Assembly (NCBI GenBank): GCA_030949725.1
Contig: JAUZSE010000024.1
Span: 33,960-97,959 of the forward strand
DNA from: Sulfurovum sp.
GTDB lineage: Bacteria > Campylobacterota > Campylobacteria > Campylobacterales > Sulfurovaceae
Direction of reading: 5' to 3'
Length of the DNA: 64,000 nt
How positions within the stretch are numbered: position 1 is the first letter of the stretch; the number at the start of each line of letters is the position of its first letter. A model generated the notes under the pieces. That model was not told where the DNA came from. It saw only the letters and a program-made list of their open reading frames with translations, and ran no database searches. This document shows, piece by piece, positions 9,786 to 18,656 of this stretch. A program made the translations under genes and the position numbers.

Positions 9786-10520
9786 TCATAATAATCCTAA
9801 TTCTTGTGAAATATCTTTGATGAGTTTTGAGAGTGGGCGCTTTCCTATCTCATCATCACTAATGTATCCACCTAAAACAAGTCGTTGTAAATCTTCCTTG
9901 TTTTTAAAAAGTGTTCCTTCGTATTGTGTCATAAGTTCATCTAGGTAGCTTTCATTGTAAATAGCATTTTTTTGTATGAGTTCAAGTACGATGTCTTTGT
10001 GATTATCGTAAAGTTGTTTCAAATTAAATACTTCTATAGATTTTTCTGCTTGTTTATCTTCCGTATTTATATCAATTTGAAAACCTTTTAAAGAATGGTA
10101 AAAAGAAGAATCCTTTATCTTCAAATCAAATTTTGCCTTATTATCAAAACTTTCATAGTAAGGATGTAATATATCTACTTTTTTAGATGATTTTCTTTGA
10201 TTACATGTTGAACAAGATGGTATTAGATTGTATAAACAAATAGCTAAGTAAGGATAAGTAGATTTATCAAAAAAGTGGTCAAGTTGGGCAGTCGCATTCT
10301 CTTGATTATTTTTTGTAAAATTAAAAATATAATTTCTATTACAATATAAACAAGAAGATACTCCTATTTTTTTAATAAAATCTGCTTTTTTTAATCGTGA
10401 GTAGAGTGTAAAAAAATAATCTTTTTCAATTGTAGAAAGTTGAGTATATATTTTATTTGCGTCTATAAAAAGAATCATCTTTTTTATATAGTTATTATCA
10501 GATAGAATAAGTTTCTCTAA
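9786..10520 (-). pseudogene. HNH nuclease of a Septu-like pair, C-terminal part cut off by an IS
   Basis: Carries a CxxC...HNH-type zinc nuclease core: SSCLYCNRNYIF, then AQLDHFFDKSTYPYLAICLYNLIPSC, then STCNQRKSSKK. This resembles PtuB-type HNH nucleases encoded beside an SMC/ABC-like ATPase; the family is assigned by pattern, not by search. An ATG at 10478 opens a 230-residue ORF, but the coding frame continues upstream as LEKLILSDNNYIKK to the IS border. Without the IS and one TTA copy, it joins in frame to the part at 11797-11979, for about 305 residues. Four REP hairpins follow it. Confidence 0.75.
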
Positions 10521-11796
10521 GGACTAAAACATAAATAAAACCAAATTACTAGTACTTTTTAGGAATAGCAACATAATTCCAAAGTGGTAAATGTATATCA
10601 AAGATAATTTTCATATTCTCTTTAAAGCCCTCTGCATATTTTCTTTTTGTATGAAATACCTTATCAAGAATAGAACTAAAAACTTTCAATCCTGTAGTCG
10701 TTTTAGTTTGTGCAATAAGGGTATTTACTAACTCTACACTTGTAAAAATGACTCCTTGTAAAGCTCTTGTGATATGAGGGAATAGGCGATGTTCTATAGG
10801 ATTATACTTTGATGTATAAGGAGGATAATGAGCAATACGAATTTCAATTTGTAATTCCTCTGATAACTTCTGTAAATCTTCTTTAAAAATATAGTGACGA
10901 GAGCTATTACTGCCCCCACCATCGCACAGTAGTAGCAGTTTATCATGTCCTTGATATTCAATATATCCATAATTTAACCACCAATTTTTGATAGATTCAC
11001 AAGCAAATTCACTGGTATCAGCACTTGTCCCTATGGTAATATAACCAATATTTAGGTTTATATCATACAGCCCATAGGGACAATTTTTCCCTCTGCGTAA
11101 GAAGGAAAATCATGGTCTTTAACTTTAATTATCTCTTGAGTATACAGTTTACCTTCTCGGTATAAATTTCCTAAAAACTCTTTTTTTACATCCATACTCA
11201 AAACAGGATTCCCCTCTTTCTTATATTCTTCTTTTAGTTTTTCAATATTTTTAAATTGCTCATCTCTATTTGCAACATCTACTTTTCCTGAAAGTGTTTT
11301 AAATGCTTGTCGCTTACGAAAATGATGTTTTTTAAGAGTTGTTTCACTATATCCACATCAACTACAAAACCTTTCTCTGACAATCTAGTTTGTAGCTCTT
11401 TCCGTGATAAATTTGTCCACTTTATCGTCTCATCCATCGGTGAACCTGCTGTACTCTCTGCGATAACCTCTAGGAATGCTTCGTCTAAGCCTTCTCTTGT
11501 GAGCAATATAGACTTTCTTCCTCCTCCCTCTTCTCTTTGTCTTTTATTATCTTTATCTAATTCTGTTCTTAACTCTTTTTGTCCTCTTGACACACCACTA
11601 TAGTCACATTCAAAGATTTCGCATATATAGCTTATCCCTCCATGACTTAATTTGGTTGCTTCTATTCCTGCGTAGCGTCTTCTGTCTTTCTCTGATAAAC
11701 TTTTATATAGATTTAGCATTTGCTCTTCTATTTCTTTTGGGTACTTTTTCATAAATAGTATTTTAGCTTATTTTGGGTTTGTTTATCTTGTTGTCC
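10521..11796 (-). mobile_element. ISAzo13-like insertion sequence inside the HNH gene
   Basis: 1276 bp, bounded by imperfect terminal inverted repeats of about 30 bp. Read inward, both ends start GGAC and match at about 24 of 30 positions (GGACTAAAACATAAATAAAA against GGACAACAAGATAAACAAAC). The 3-bp direct repeat TAA/TTA flanks it at 10518-10520 and 11797-11799. It carries one transposase gene on the minus strand. Removing the element and one repeat copy restores an open HNH reading frame, so the borders are well supported. A solo copy of one end is found at 58146-58181. Confidence 0.88.
10549..11752 (-). CDS. ISAzo13-family transposase, two frameshifts
   Basis: N-terminal helical DNA-binding part (EKDRRRYAGIEATKLSHGGISYICEIF, with KSILLTREGLDEAFLEVI) followed by the catalytic region: NPVLSMDVKKEFLGNLY with the first acidic residue, then KLLLLCDGGGSNSSRHYIFKEDL, IRIAHYPPYTSKYNPIEHRLFPHI, and a C-terminus ending WNYVAIPKKY. 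Breaks are near 11325 (an A6 run) and near 11090 (CCTATGGG for expected CCTTATGGG). Restored length is about 400 residues. Without correction the transposase would be inactive. Confidence 0.85.
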
Positions 11797-11979
11797 TAAG
11801 TTAATATTTTCATCAAATTTCTTTAATTTTTTTTGAAGTAAATTATTTATATCTTTTTTAGAAATATTAAAAATAGTTTTCTTGTCTTTTTTCTTTTCAA
11901 GTTTTCCATTTTTAAAAATATTATCTATCTGTTGAGTAAAATGTTGTTCTATCTCTTTTGTAATATTAATTTTTATCAT
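11797..11979 (-). pseudogene. HNH nuclease of a Septu-like pair, N-terminal part
   Basis: Starts MIKINITKEIEQHF at 11979, overlapping the end of the ATPase gene by 14 bp, which shows ATPase and HNH were one transcription unit. The lysine-rich frame runs to KKLKKFDENINL at the IS border, then into IS sequence for 16 residues before stopping at 11749. Its continuation is EKLILSDNNYIKK at 10517 and below. Confidence 0.75.
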
Positions 11980-13629
11980 TTTTCAACTTTTCTAACTCTT
12001 CTTGTAATGCTTTAATATCTTTTTCTATAGTATCAATTTTATCTACTTTTTTCAGTCGCTTACTATCTAACATCCGTTGAAGCTGATTTTTAACAATAGG
12101 TTCACCGATAATAGAAATAATTTGCTCACAATATTTTAAATCTTCTTTTGATAATTTATCTTGATTTAACAGTTTAATAGCTTTGTCTATTTTTCCTTTA
12201 GCAAACTCTCCCATAAGCCCATCTTCCATAAAGAAACTATCACTTAGAAGTGTATGGATATTTGCTCCGAAGGTTTGTTTTTTCTCTTTTAATCCATCTA
12301 CTACTTTGCAATTTCCTTTTTCATTTTTGTCTAAAAAAATAATGTTTTGTTTTGGGATGTCGGATAGGAGGAATGGGGAATGGGTGGTGAAGATTAGATT
12401 AATTTTTTTTGTTTCAAAAATTTTATTACTAGAGAAGAATAAACGAAAAAGATTAATTATTTTCTTTTGCCATTCAGGATGTAAATATATATCGGGTTCA
12501 TCTAGTAAAATATAAAAAGTTTTTTGATTTTCAGTTACATATAATTTTCTAATTGTATAAAAAATATTTGCAAAAAGTAGAATTAGTTTTCTTTCTCCAT
12601 TACTTAAATTATTAAGATAAAGATTTTTTCTTCTTGTTTTTTTAAAAAATCTTATATTAAAAAAATGCCTATGAAGATTGGATAAAAGTTTTTCTAAATT
12701 TTTATTATTTATATCAATAATTAACTTATCGAGACTATAATCATATATCGACTGTATATTTCCAAAACTTTTTATTATATCGTGAAAAATTTCCTCATTT
12801 ATATCAAAAAGATTTTCTAGTTTTCTCTGAAAAAAACTGTCAACATCATCAAAATGCTGAAACTTATTGTGCTTAATTATAGTCTCAGCAATTTCGTAAG
12901 CACTAGAATGATTATTGTTTAATTTATAAATGAACTCCCTTAAATATAAATAGTTTTTAACATCTTCAATTTCATCACTAAATCTACTTAACTTATTCTC
13001 AAGAAATATTTTAAGATTCTCAATATCTTGAGAATCAATAGTAAATATTTCCCTTATATCCAACATATCATTTGGAAACTCAAATCGCCTATGCATCAAA
13101 TTTTTAAAATCATTATCTTTTAATTTGACTATTGTTTCTAGTTCAATATGTGTTGGAATAAATTTAAAATTCTTTAAAAACTCTTGATTGTTATTAAATA
13201 AAAAACTAACTGAAATATTATTAAAAACATATTTACTATCAATTTTTAATTTATTACTCACTTGTTTGTTCATATTAAATTCATTTAGATAGCTCTCGCT
13301 CTCAATATCTTCATCATATAATAAAATTACATTACTATCAAAGAAATTATCTTTACATATTTCTTGACAGCTTGAATCAAAAAAAGCTATAAGAATTATC
13401 TTTATTTGTTAGAGCTTGTAAAACACTACTCTTCCCACTCCCATTTTTCCCAACAATAGCCGTCACATTAATATTATCACCAAAAAAAGTTTTCTATGTA
13501 GTCTTTATTTTCATCAATAGTCAGTTCTTTCTTCTCATCATCAAACTCACAATCAAACCGAGGAGAAAAGTTAAACCCCTGCTTATGTATATTTTTATAA
13601 TTCTCAACCCACAAATAAACTAGTTCCAA
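11966..13629 (-). CDS. SMC/ABC-type ATPase of a Septu-like (PtuA-type) pair, two frameshifts
   Basis: Start placed at TTG 13629 after AAGGGGAA; the protein begins ELVYLWVENYKNIHKQGF, a RecF/OLD-like opening. Walker A is AIVGKNGSGKSSVLQAL, the ABC signature is NLSNGERKLI, Walker B is YILLDEPDIYLHPEWQ, and a switch-like TTHSPFLLSDI follows; the C-terminus is a coiled coil. Two seven-base homopolymers (13482-13488 and 13379-13385) each need one base fewer to keep frame, otherwise only a 435-residue piece without Walker A is left. Total about 555 residues. Such ATPases paired with HNH nucleases act in phage defence; here that is inference. Confidence 0.72.
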
Positions 13630-13674
13630 CTTTTCCCCTTAACTATGTTATTAAATATATTATATCCAATTACC

Positions 13675-13700
13675 GTAGGGTGTTGTCTCCTGACAACACC
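13675..13700 (+). repeat. REP hairpin, plus orientation, upstream of the RAYT gene
   Basis: GTAG, stem GGTGTTGTC / GACAACACC, loop TCCT. With the inverted copy at 13754 it encloses a 53-bp spacer containing ACAACATACAAAACAAACC, nearly the same as the spacer in the unit at 14312-14416. Confidence 0.9.
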
Positions 13701-13753
13701 AATATATACAACATACAAAACAAACCAGAATTTTATTGTAAATAATGTCTCAT

Positions 13754-13779
13754 GGTGTTGTGGGGACACAACACCCTAC
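13754..13779 (-). repeat. REP hairpin, minus orientation, upstream of the RAYT gene
   Basis: Minus-strand GTAG, stem GGTGTTGTG / CACAACACC, loop TCCC. Closes the REPIN begun at 13675, 20 bp before the RAYT promoter. Confidence 0.9.
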
Positions 13780-13798
13780 AGATATAAAATGTGACAAT

Positions 13799-13827
13799 TT
13801 GACATATTTTTACTCCAAGATTAAATA
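13799..13827 (+). promoter_or_regulatory. Candidate promoter of the RAYT gene
   Basis: TTGACA at 13799-13804 and TAAATA at 13822-13827 with 17-bp spacing, 18 bp before the ATG at 13845. The TTGACATATTTTT stretch also occurs as one arm of the palindromes at 16409 and 50858. Confidence 0.45.
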
Positions 13828-13844
13828 TTGTGATAACATAAACC

Positions 13845-14315
13845 ATGTCTAATTATAAAAGAATTTTTAAAGATGGCTATAGCTATTTTATCACTATCGT
13901 TACACAAGGAAGAAACCCTATACTTATAGAATGTATCGACCAATTACGCTACAGCTTTGCGTTAAGTAAAAAGAAATATGCTTATACGATAGATGCCATC
14001 ATCATTTTACCAGACCATATTCATATGATTATTACACCTAAAAATTCAAATGAATACCCTAAAATAATTTCACATATTAAACGAAGTTTTGTCTACGGAC
14101 TTGATGGTCATTATAAAGATAACGCTAAAATGACCTTAAGTACATCTTCCTACAATCGTAAACTCTCAGGTATTTGGCAGAAAAGATTTTATGAGCACAC
14201 CATACGAGATGAAAAAGATTGGTTAGAAAAGATACAATACATTCAACACAATGCCGTTAAGCATATGTTAGTTGACGATTGGAATGACTGGCAATATTCA
14301 TCCTTTGTTCCGTAG
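13845..14315 (+). CDS. REP-associated tyrosine transposase (RAYT)
   Basis: Y1-type HUH single-strand transposase, 156 residues. The HUH motif is LPDHIHMII (His58, His60) and the probable nucleophile is Tyr132 in EKIQYIQHNAVKHM, a placement and sequence typical of RAYTs (COG1943-like). WQKRFYEHTIRDEKDW is also family-typical. The gene is intact and lies between REP pairs, its expected substrates: RAYTs bind and cut at the GTAG beside REP hairpins. The TAG stop at 14313-14315 is itself part of the GTAG of the next REP. It may have spread the ten REPs of this island. Confidence 0.93.
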   Translation: MSNYKRIFKDGYSYFITIVTQGRNPILIECIDQLRYSFALSKKKYAYTIDAIIILPDHIHMIITPKNSNEYPKIISHIKRSFVYGLDGHYKDNAKMTLSTSSYNRKLSGIWQKRFYEHTIRDEKDWLEKIQYIQHNAVKHMLVDDWNDWQYSSFVP

Positions 14316-14337
14316 GGTGTTGTCTCCCGACAACACC
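14312..14337 (+). repeat. REP hairpin overlapping the RAYT stop codon
   Basis: GTAG, stem GGTGTTGTC / GACAACACC, loop TCCC. The TAG within GTAG ends the transposase gene. A 53-bp spacer leads to the inverted copy at 14391. Confidence 0.92.
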
Positions 14338-14390
14338 GATATATCCAACATACAAAACAAACCAGAATTTTATTCTAAATCATACCCTTT

Positions 14391-14416
14391 GGTGTTGTGA
14401 GGACACAACACCCTAC
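14391..14416 (-). repeat. REP hairpin, minus orientation, downstream of the RAYT gene
   Basis: Minus-strand GTAG, stem GGTGTTGTG / CACAACACC, loop TCCT. Second half of the REPIN at 14312-14416. Confidence 0.9.
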
Positions 14417-14456
14417 CCATTTATTTTCCAAACAAACTTTTATTTCACATCCAACC

Positions 14457-14482
14457 GTAGGGTGTTGTCGGGAGACAACACC
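14457..14482 (+). repeat. REP hairpin with flipped loop
   Basis: GTAG, stem GGTGTTGTC / GACAACACC, but loop GGGA instead of TCCC: the hairpin is the reverse complement of the consensus while the GTAG keeps its place. A 53-bp spacer (with CCAACATACAAAACAAATC) follows. Confidence 0.9.
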
Positions 14483-14535
14483 GATCTTCCCAACATACAA
14501 AACAAATCAAAACCTTATTCTAAATCATGTCTTTT

Positions 14536-14561
14536 GGTGTTGTGAGGACACAACACCCTAC
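14536..14561 (-). repeat. REP hairpin, minus orientation, last copy
   Basis: Minus-strand GTAG, stem GGTGTTGTG / CACAACACC, loop TCCT. Ends 30 bp before the 3' end of recQ. The 276 bp between RAYT and recQ consist of these two REPINs only. Confidence 0.9.
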
Positions 14562-14591
14562 GCTAAAAACTACAAAGTAGTGATTGTTATA

Positions 14592-16373
14592 TTACCCATC
14601 ACATAACACATCCAAAAACGCCTTCCCATACCTCTCAAATTTTACTTCACCTATACCATGTATCGCTAACATCTCTACTTTATCTTGGGGCTGTTTGTTG
14701 CTCAAATCTTTTAAAGTCTTATCTGAAAATACAATGTACGGAGGTATGCCTTTTGCCGAGGCTATTTGTGTCCGTAGATTCCGTAACTTATCATACATAT
14801 CTACATCATAATCATCAAAATAGGTCACTTTCTTTTTACTCTCTGCTTTTTGTACCGTGAGTCTCTCTTTTTTGAGGTCAATCGTATGTGCACCTTTGAT
14901 GACTTCTACACCAAAGTTTGTCAATTTGTAGACTTTAAATTCACCTATCTCCACGGCGTTTAACTCTAAAAGTTTATCTCCTATCGTCAGCCATTGATTT
15001 TTAGAGTATTCATTTCCTATATCGTAGACTGAAAGACTATCATGTCCATTTTGCAACACTCTTTGCTCTTTACTCCCTTTGAGTATATCTATCACATAAT
15101 GCAAACCAAAATTCTGTTCTGTTCTAAGTATGGCAGAGAGTAACATACGTGCAGGAGTAGTGATGTCTACCTTTTCACTATCAGGGGCAGTACAGTTATC
15201 ACATTTACTCCCACAAGCTTCTATACGGTCATCAAAATAAGCCGCCACACTTTGATGTCTACAGTTCTCCGAATTTGCAAAACGTATCATGCTATCAAGC
15301 TTGTTGAATGCATGTTGTTTATAAGGTGTTTCGGGGAGATCTTCTATGAAGCTTTTTTGTTGCACGATGTCTTGAGCCGAAAAAAGTAACAAAGTTTCAG
15401 ACTCCACACCGTCTCTTCCTGCCCGTCCTATCTCCTGATAAAAATTCTCTAGGGTTTTTGGCATGGTCATATGCACGACAAAACGGATGTTAGACTTGTC
15501 TATCCCCATCCCAAAAGCTATAGTAGCCACCACAATCTGCACTCTGTCCGCCACAAAATCTGCATAGGTTTTGTTTTTCTCTTCTGTAGGAAGTCCTGCA
15601 TGATATGCCTTAGCTTCGATGCCTTTGGTCTGCAAAAAATGGGCTATTGCTTCTGTAGATTTACGAGAAAGTGTATATATGATGCCCGATTCATCTCTAT
15701 GCAATTTTAAAAACTCTATAAGTTGGGCGCGTCCATCTTTGATGCGGTGTCTTGCATGGATCATCAAGTTTTCACGAAACAAAGACCCTCTTACCCTTTT
15801 TGGTGTTTGCAGACCTAAATTAGAAGCAATATCACTTTCCACCGCATGCGTAGCAGTCGCAGTAAAAGCAGTAATCGCTGTACTGGGGAACTGTTCTTTG
15901 AGCAAAGAAAGCCGTCTGTAGTTTTCTCTAAATTCATGTCCCCATTCACTCACGCAGTGTGCTTCATCTATGACAAAGAAGTTGATAGGTAGTTGATGCA
16001 AGAGATTTAGAAAATACGCATTGGTCAAACGTTCAGGTGCAACATAAAGCAACTTTATATCGCCACGACGTAGCTGCCTTTCTATCTCCTGACTCTCTTC
16101 AAGTGTTTGCATAGAAGAAAGCATCGCCGCAGAAATGTCATTTTCCCTAAGGGCTACTACTTGATCATGCATAAGTGCCAGTAAAGGAGAGACAACTATG
16201 GTAACACCATCCATAAGAAGTGTAGGGAGTTGATAGCAAAGTGATTTCCCTCCGCCCGTAGGAAGTATCATCAATACATCTTGCTTCTCCAAGATAGCAT
16301 CCACGACATCTTCTTGCAAAGGTCTAAAAGTGCTGTGTCCAAAATAGTGTTCAAGGGTTTCTAATTTATTCAT
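14592..16373 (-). CDS. recQ: ATP-dependent DNA helicase RecQ
   Basis: 3'-5' helicase for recombination and fork repair. Order: SF2 helicase core with Walker A LPTGGGKSLCYQLP, DEAH box FVIDEAHCVSEWGHEFR, TAFTATAT (motif III), IIYTLSRK (motif IV), VATIAFGMGIDKSNIRFVVH and QEIGRAGRDG (motifs V, VI); then the RecQ-C zinc site (CRH...CGSKCDNC), winged helix, and a C-terminal HRDC domain ending HGIGEVKFERYGKAFL. 593 residues, complete and in frame. A strong palindrome lies 36-62 bp upstream. Confidence 0.96.
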   Translation of the reverse strand: MNKLETLEHYFGHSTFRPLQEDVVDAILEKQDVLMILPTGGGKSLCYQLPTLLMDGVTIVVSPLLALMHDQVVALRENDISAAMLSSMQTLEESQEIERQLRRGDIKLLYVAPERLTNAYFLNLLHQLPINFFVIDEAHCVSEWGHEFRENYRRLSLLKEQFPSTAITAFTATATHAVESDIASNLGLQTPKRVRGSLFRENLMIHARHRIKDGRAQLIEFLKLHRDESGIIYTLSRKSTEAIAHFLQTKGIEAKAYHAGLPTEEKNKTYADFVADRVQIVVATIAFGMGIDKSNIRFVVHMTMPKTLENFYQEIGRAGRDGVESETLLLFSAQDIVQQKSFIEDLPETPYKQHAFNKLDSMIRFANSENCRHQSVAAYFDDRIEACGSKCDNCTAPDSEKVDITTPARMLLSAILRTEQNFGLHYVIDILKGSKEQRVLQNGHDSLSVYDIGNEYSKNQWLTIGDKLLELNAVEIGEFKVYKLTNFGVEVIKGAHTIDLKKERLTVQKAESKKKVTYFDDYDVDMYDKLRNLRTQIASAKGIPPYIVFSDKTLKDLSNKQPQDKVEMLAIHGIGEVKFERYGKAFLDVLCDG

Positions 16374-16408
16374 AATAGAAGTGTAGCGTGTCTAATGGAA
16401 GAGAGGGT

Positions 16409-16435
16409 AAAAATATGTCATATTGACATATTTTT
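16409..16435. promoter_or_regulatory. Perfect 12-bp palindrome between the response regulator and recQ
   Basis: AAAAATATGTCA and TGACATATTTTT around TAT. It overlaps the stop codon of the response regulator gene and precedes recQ on the minus strand. A/T-rich arms with flanking A and T runs suit a terminator for the regulator gene. A near-identical palindrome before recA (50858-50876), where no terminator is expected, allows an operator instead. Confidence 0.5.
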
Positions 16436-17120
16436 ATGAAAATTTATACCCTACTCCCCATACAGGATGAAAATAATTCTGCTCATTTTGGGGATCTATT
16501 TTATTTTTGAGTCGGTTAATAGCAACATTCACAGCGTTATCATTGACCCCCTCATTGTCCGACCCCCATACCTCATCACGCAAGAAGTCTCTTGTAAGTG
16601 CTGTATCAATATATGTCATAAAGGTATGCAGAAGATTAAATTCAAGGTTGGTCAGTGAAACCATTTCTTGTTCTATATAAAGCTTTTTCTCTACTAGGTC
16701 GATCATCAAAACCTTATGTTTGATACGTGCCTGTTTCATTAAGACACCAGAACGTCTCAAAAGGGCTTTGACTCTTAGCGTCAACTCTTTTGGACTAAAA
16801 GGTTTATGCATATAGTCATCACCACCTGCGGCAAAGCCTTCTTCAAGATCAGACTCATGGTCTTTTGCTGTAAGAAAAATAACAGGAATATTATACCCCT
16901 CTTCTCTAAGATAAGCAATAAAGCGACTGCCTTCCATCCCTGGAAGGTTTCTATCAACCAGCATCAAAGAAGGGTTCTCTTCTTCTAAAAACTGTTCTAC
17001 ATTCTCTGTAGAGAGGAAGCCTGTCACCCTATAGCCCTCTTTAGACAGGTGATACTCTATGAGTTCTAAAATGTCTTCTTCGTCTTCGATAACAACTATT
17101 TCTATATTTTCATTTTGCAT
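16434..17120 (-). CDS. OmpR/PhoB-family response regulator
   Basis: Receiver domain with acidic pocket (VVIEDEEDI), phospho-acceptor Asp in LMLVDRNLPGMEG, FLTAKD threonine and HKPFSPKEL lysine, followed by a winged-helix DNA-binding domain (FLRDEVWGSDNEGVNDNAVNVAINRLKNKI, VWGVGYKFS). 228 residues, full length. It sits downstream of pstSCAB-phoU on the same strand, so it is the likely PhoB-type regulator of the phosphate genes. No sensor kinase adjoins it, as often in Campylobacterota. Confidence 0.9.
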   Translation of the reverse strand: MQNENIEIVVIEDEEDILELIEYHLSKEGYRVTGFLSTENVEQFLEEENPSLMLVDRNLPGMEGSRFIAYLREEGYNIPVIFLTAKDHESDLEEGFAAGGDDYMHKPFSPKELTLRVKALLRRSGVLMKQARIKHKVLMIDLVEKKLYIEQEMVSLTNLEFNLLHTFMTYIDTALTRDFLRDEVWGSDNEGVNDNAVNVAINRLKNKIDPQNEQNYFHPVWGVGYKFS

Positions 17121-17165
17121 ACGTACATTATAGCACAGCAGGCAACATAGATTTCTTGAGTGATT

Positions 17166-17831
17166 TTAGAGCGTCCCACCAATACGTGCAAAAATCAATC
17201 GTGATGCGATATCTTCCAAACGGTCTATAATCTTCAAATTTTTTCTGATATATTTCATTAAATTAATATACGCATCATTGACTTGATGGTCTTGATGCAT
17301 CATTTGCAGTAAATCTTTTTCTATCATAGAATAGATATCATCTGTTTTAGAGTATTCCACTGCGATCTTTGCTTCAAGGTCTTTGATCCTGTCTTTATCT
17401 TCAGTCTCTGTAATCATCTCTATGGTGTATTCCAAAGCTTTTATGGTGCAACGGTTGATGGCAAGAGACTCTTTAATCACACGTTTGATCTCTTCCGTCG
17501 ATTCAGGATTACAGATCGACATATTTTTCATATAGTTTTTTTCATTGGTAGCGATACGTTGTAAGGAAGAAGTGATCTTCAAAAAGGCGATCATCTCCCT
17601 AAGGTCTTTTGCTTCAGGACTATACAATGCACACACTGTTAAGATAAGATTATCAATGTCATCTGCTTTTTTATTGATCTGCTTTAGTGGTACTTTTACC
17701 TGCTCAAAACTTTGAGAATCACACTGTTCGAGTGCTTGAAGTGCCAATTTTTGAGAGATGGTAAGGTCTTCTAGTATCTCTACAGTTCTTGCTCTTACTT
17801 CTCCCAACTTTTCTTTATTTTTATCTAACAT
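17166..17831 (-). CDS. phoU: PhoU-domain phosphate regulator
   Basis: All-helical protein of 221 residues with two PhoU-like three-helix repeats; metal-contacting E/D-rich helix motifs occur at KKADDIDNLIL and EYSKTDDIYSMIEKDLL. In other bacteria PhoU dampens PstSCAB transport and Pho signalling at high phosphate. Encoded 10 bp downstream of pstB, so part of the pst operon. Less similar to canonical E. coli PhoU by eye, so it could be a PhoU-like paralogue. Confidence 0.82.
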   Translation of the reverse strand: MLDKNKEKLGEVRARTVEILEDLTISQKLALQALEQCDSQSFEQVKVPLKQINKKADDIDNLILTVCALYSPEAKDLREMIAFLKITSSLQRIATNEKNYMKNMSICNPESTEEIKRVIKESLAINRCTIKALEYTIEMITETEDKDRIKDLEAKIAVEYSKTDDIYSMIEKDLLQMMHQDHQVNDAYINLMKYIRKNLKIIDRLEDIASRLIFARIGGTL

Positions 17832-17840
17832 ATTTTCCCT

Positions 17841-18640
17841 TTATCCAAATCTACCAGTGATATATTCTTCTGTCAATTTTACAGAAGGGTTCACAAAAAT
17901 TTTCTCTGTTTTATCAAATTCTATAATATCTCCCAGATACATAAATGTCGTATAGTCACTCAAACGACTTGCCTGCTGCATATTGTGTGTCACAATGACC
18001 ACCGTAATATCTTTTTTAGCTCAGTAATCAACTCCTCAATCGCCCCTGTGGAGATAGGATCAAGTGCAGATGTTGGTTCATCAAAAAGTAATACTTCAGG
18101 TTTTAAAGCCACCGAACGTGCGATACAAAGACGCTGTTGTTGTCCACCACTCAAACCTAAGGCAGAGTCTTTTAGACGGTCTTTTGCCTCTTTCCAAATC
18201 GCAGCATCTTTGAGTGCTTTTTCCACACGCCCGTCTAGTTCAGACTTATTTTTAAGACCTGCAAGTCTAAGACCATACGCGACATTGTCATAAATACTCA
18301 TCGGGAAAGGTGTAGGCTTTTGGAAGATCATTCCCACACGTTGTCTCAACCCTATCAATTCATTTTCTGTTTTAAGCTTAAGAAGATTTTCCATTTCCCC
18401 TGTTTTAGGATTAAGAAGATTTATCTTTCCTCCATATTCGCACCCTGGGTAGAGATCATGTATACGGTTCATCGCTCTAAGTAGCGTTGACTTACCACAT
18501 CCACTAGGACCAATCATTGCCGTAATTTTGTTTTTATGTATGGTAAGATTGTTCTTTTTGAGTGTAGGTTCAGGTGACCCAGGATAGGTAAAGAAAAGGT
18601 CTTTTACTTCCATAACTGCTTTAAAATCTTCTTGTTGCAT
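17841..18640 (-). CDS. pstB: Phosphate ABC transporter ATPase PstB, homopolymer frameshift
   Basis: Walker [20 protein letters not shown]-loop [13 protein letters not shown], signature [16 protein letters not shown] and Walker [16 protein letters not shown]. The frame fails at an A6 run near 18012 ([16 protein letters not shown]); with seven A it reads [24 protein letters not shown] through the H-switch to a TAA at 17841. Start chosen at [12 protein letters not shown] (18640), preceded by AAGGAAG; a longer frame to 18694 only translates an intergenic hairpin. Restored length about 266 residues, normal for PstB. Confidence 0.92.
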
Positions 18641-18656
18641 ACGCTTCCTTTTATTA

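Noticed and set aside
10479..10560. The 230-residue HNH ORF starting at 10478 as a complete gene
   Set aside because: The coding frame continues upstream to the IS border and joins the fragment at 11797-11979 after removal of the IS, so the ATG is internal.
9507..14561. Possible CRISPR array in the repeated gtgttg-containing region
   Set aside because: Repeats alternate in orientation, are palindromic with GTAG, and share a conserved spacer; no cas genes. REPIN fits, CRISPR does not.
16409..16435. LexA-type SOS box
   Set aside because: The sequence does not match known LexA boxes, and Campylobacterota generally lack LexA; kept only as an unassigned palindrome.
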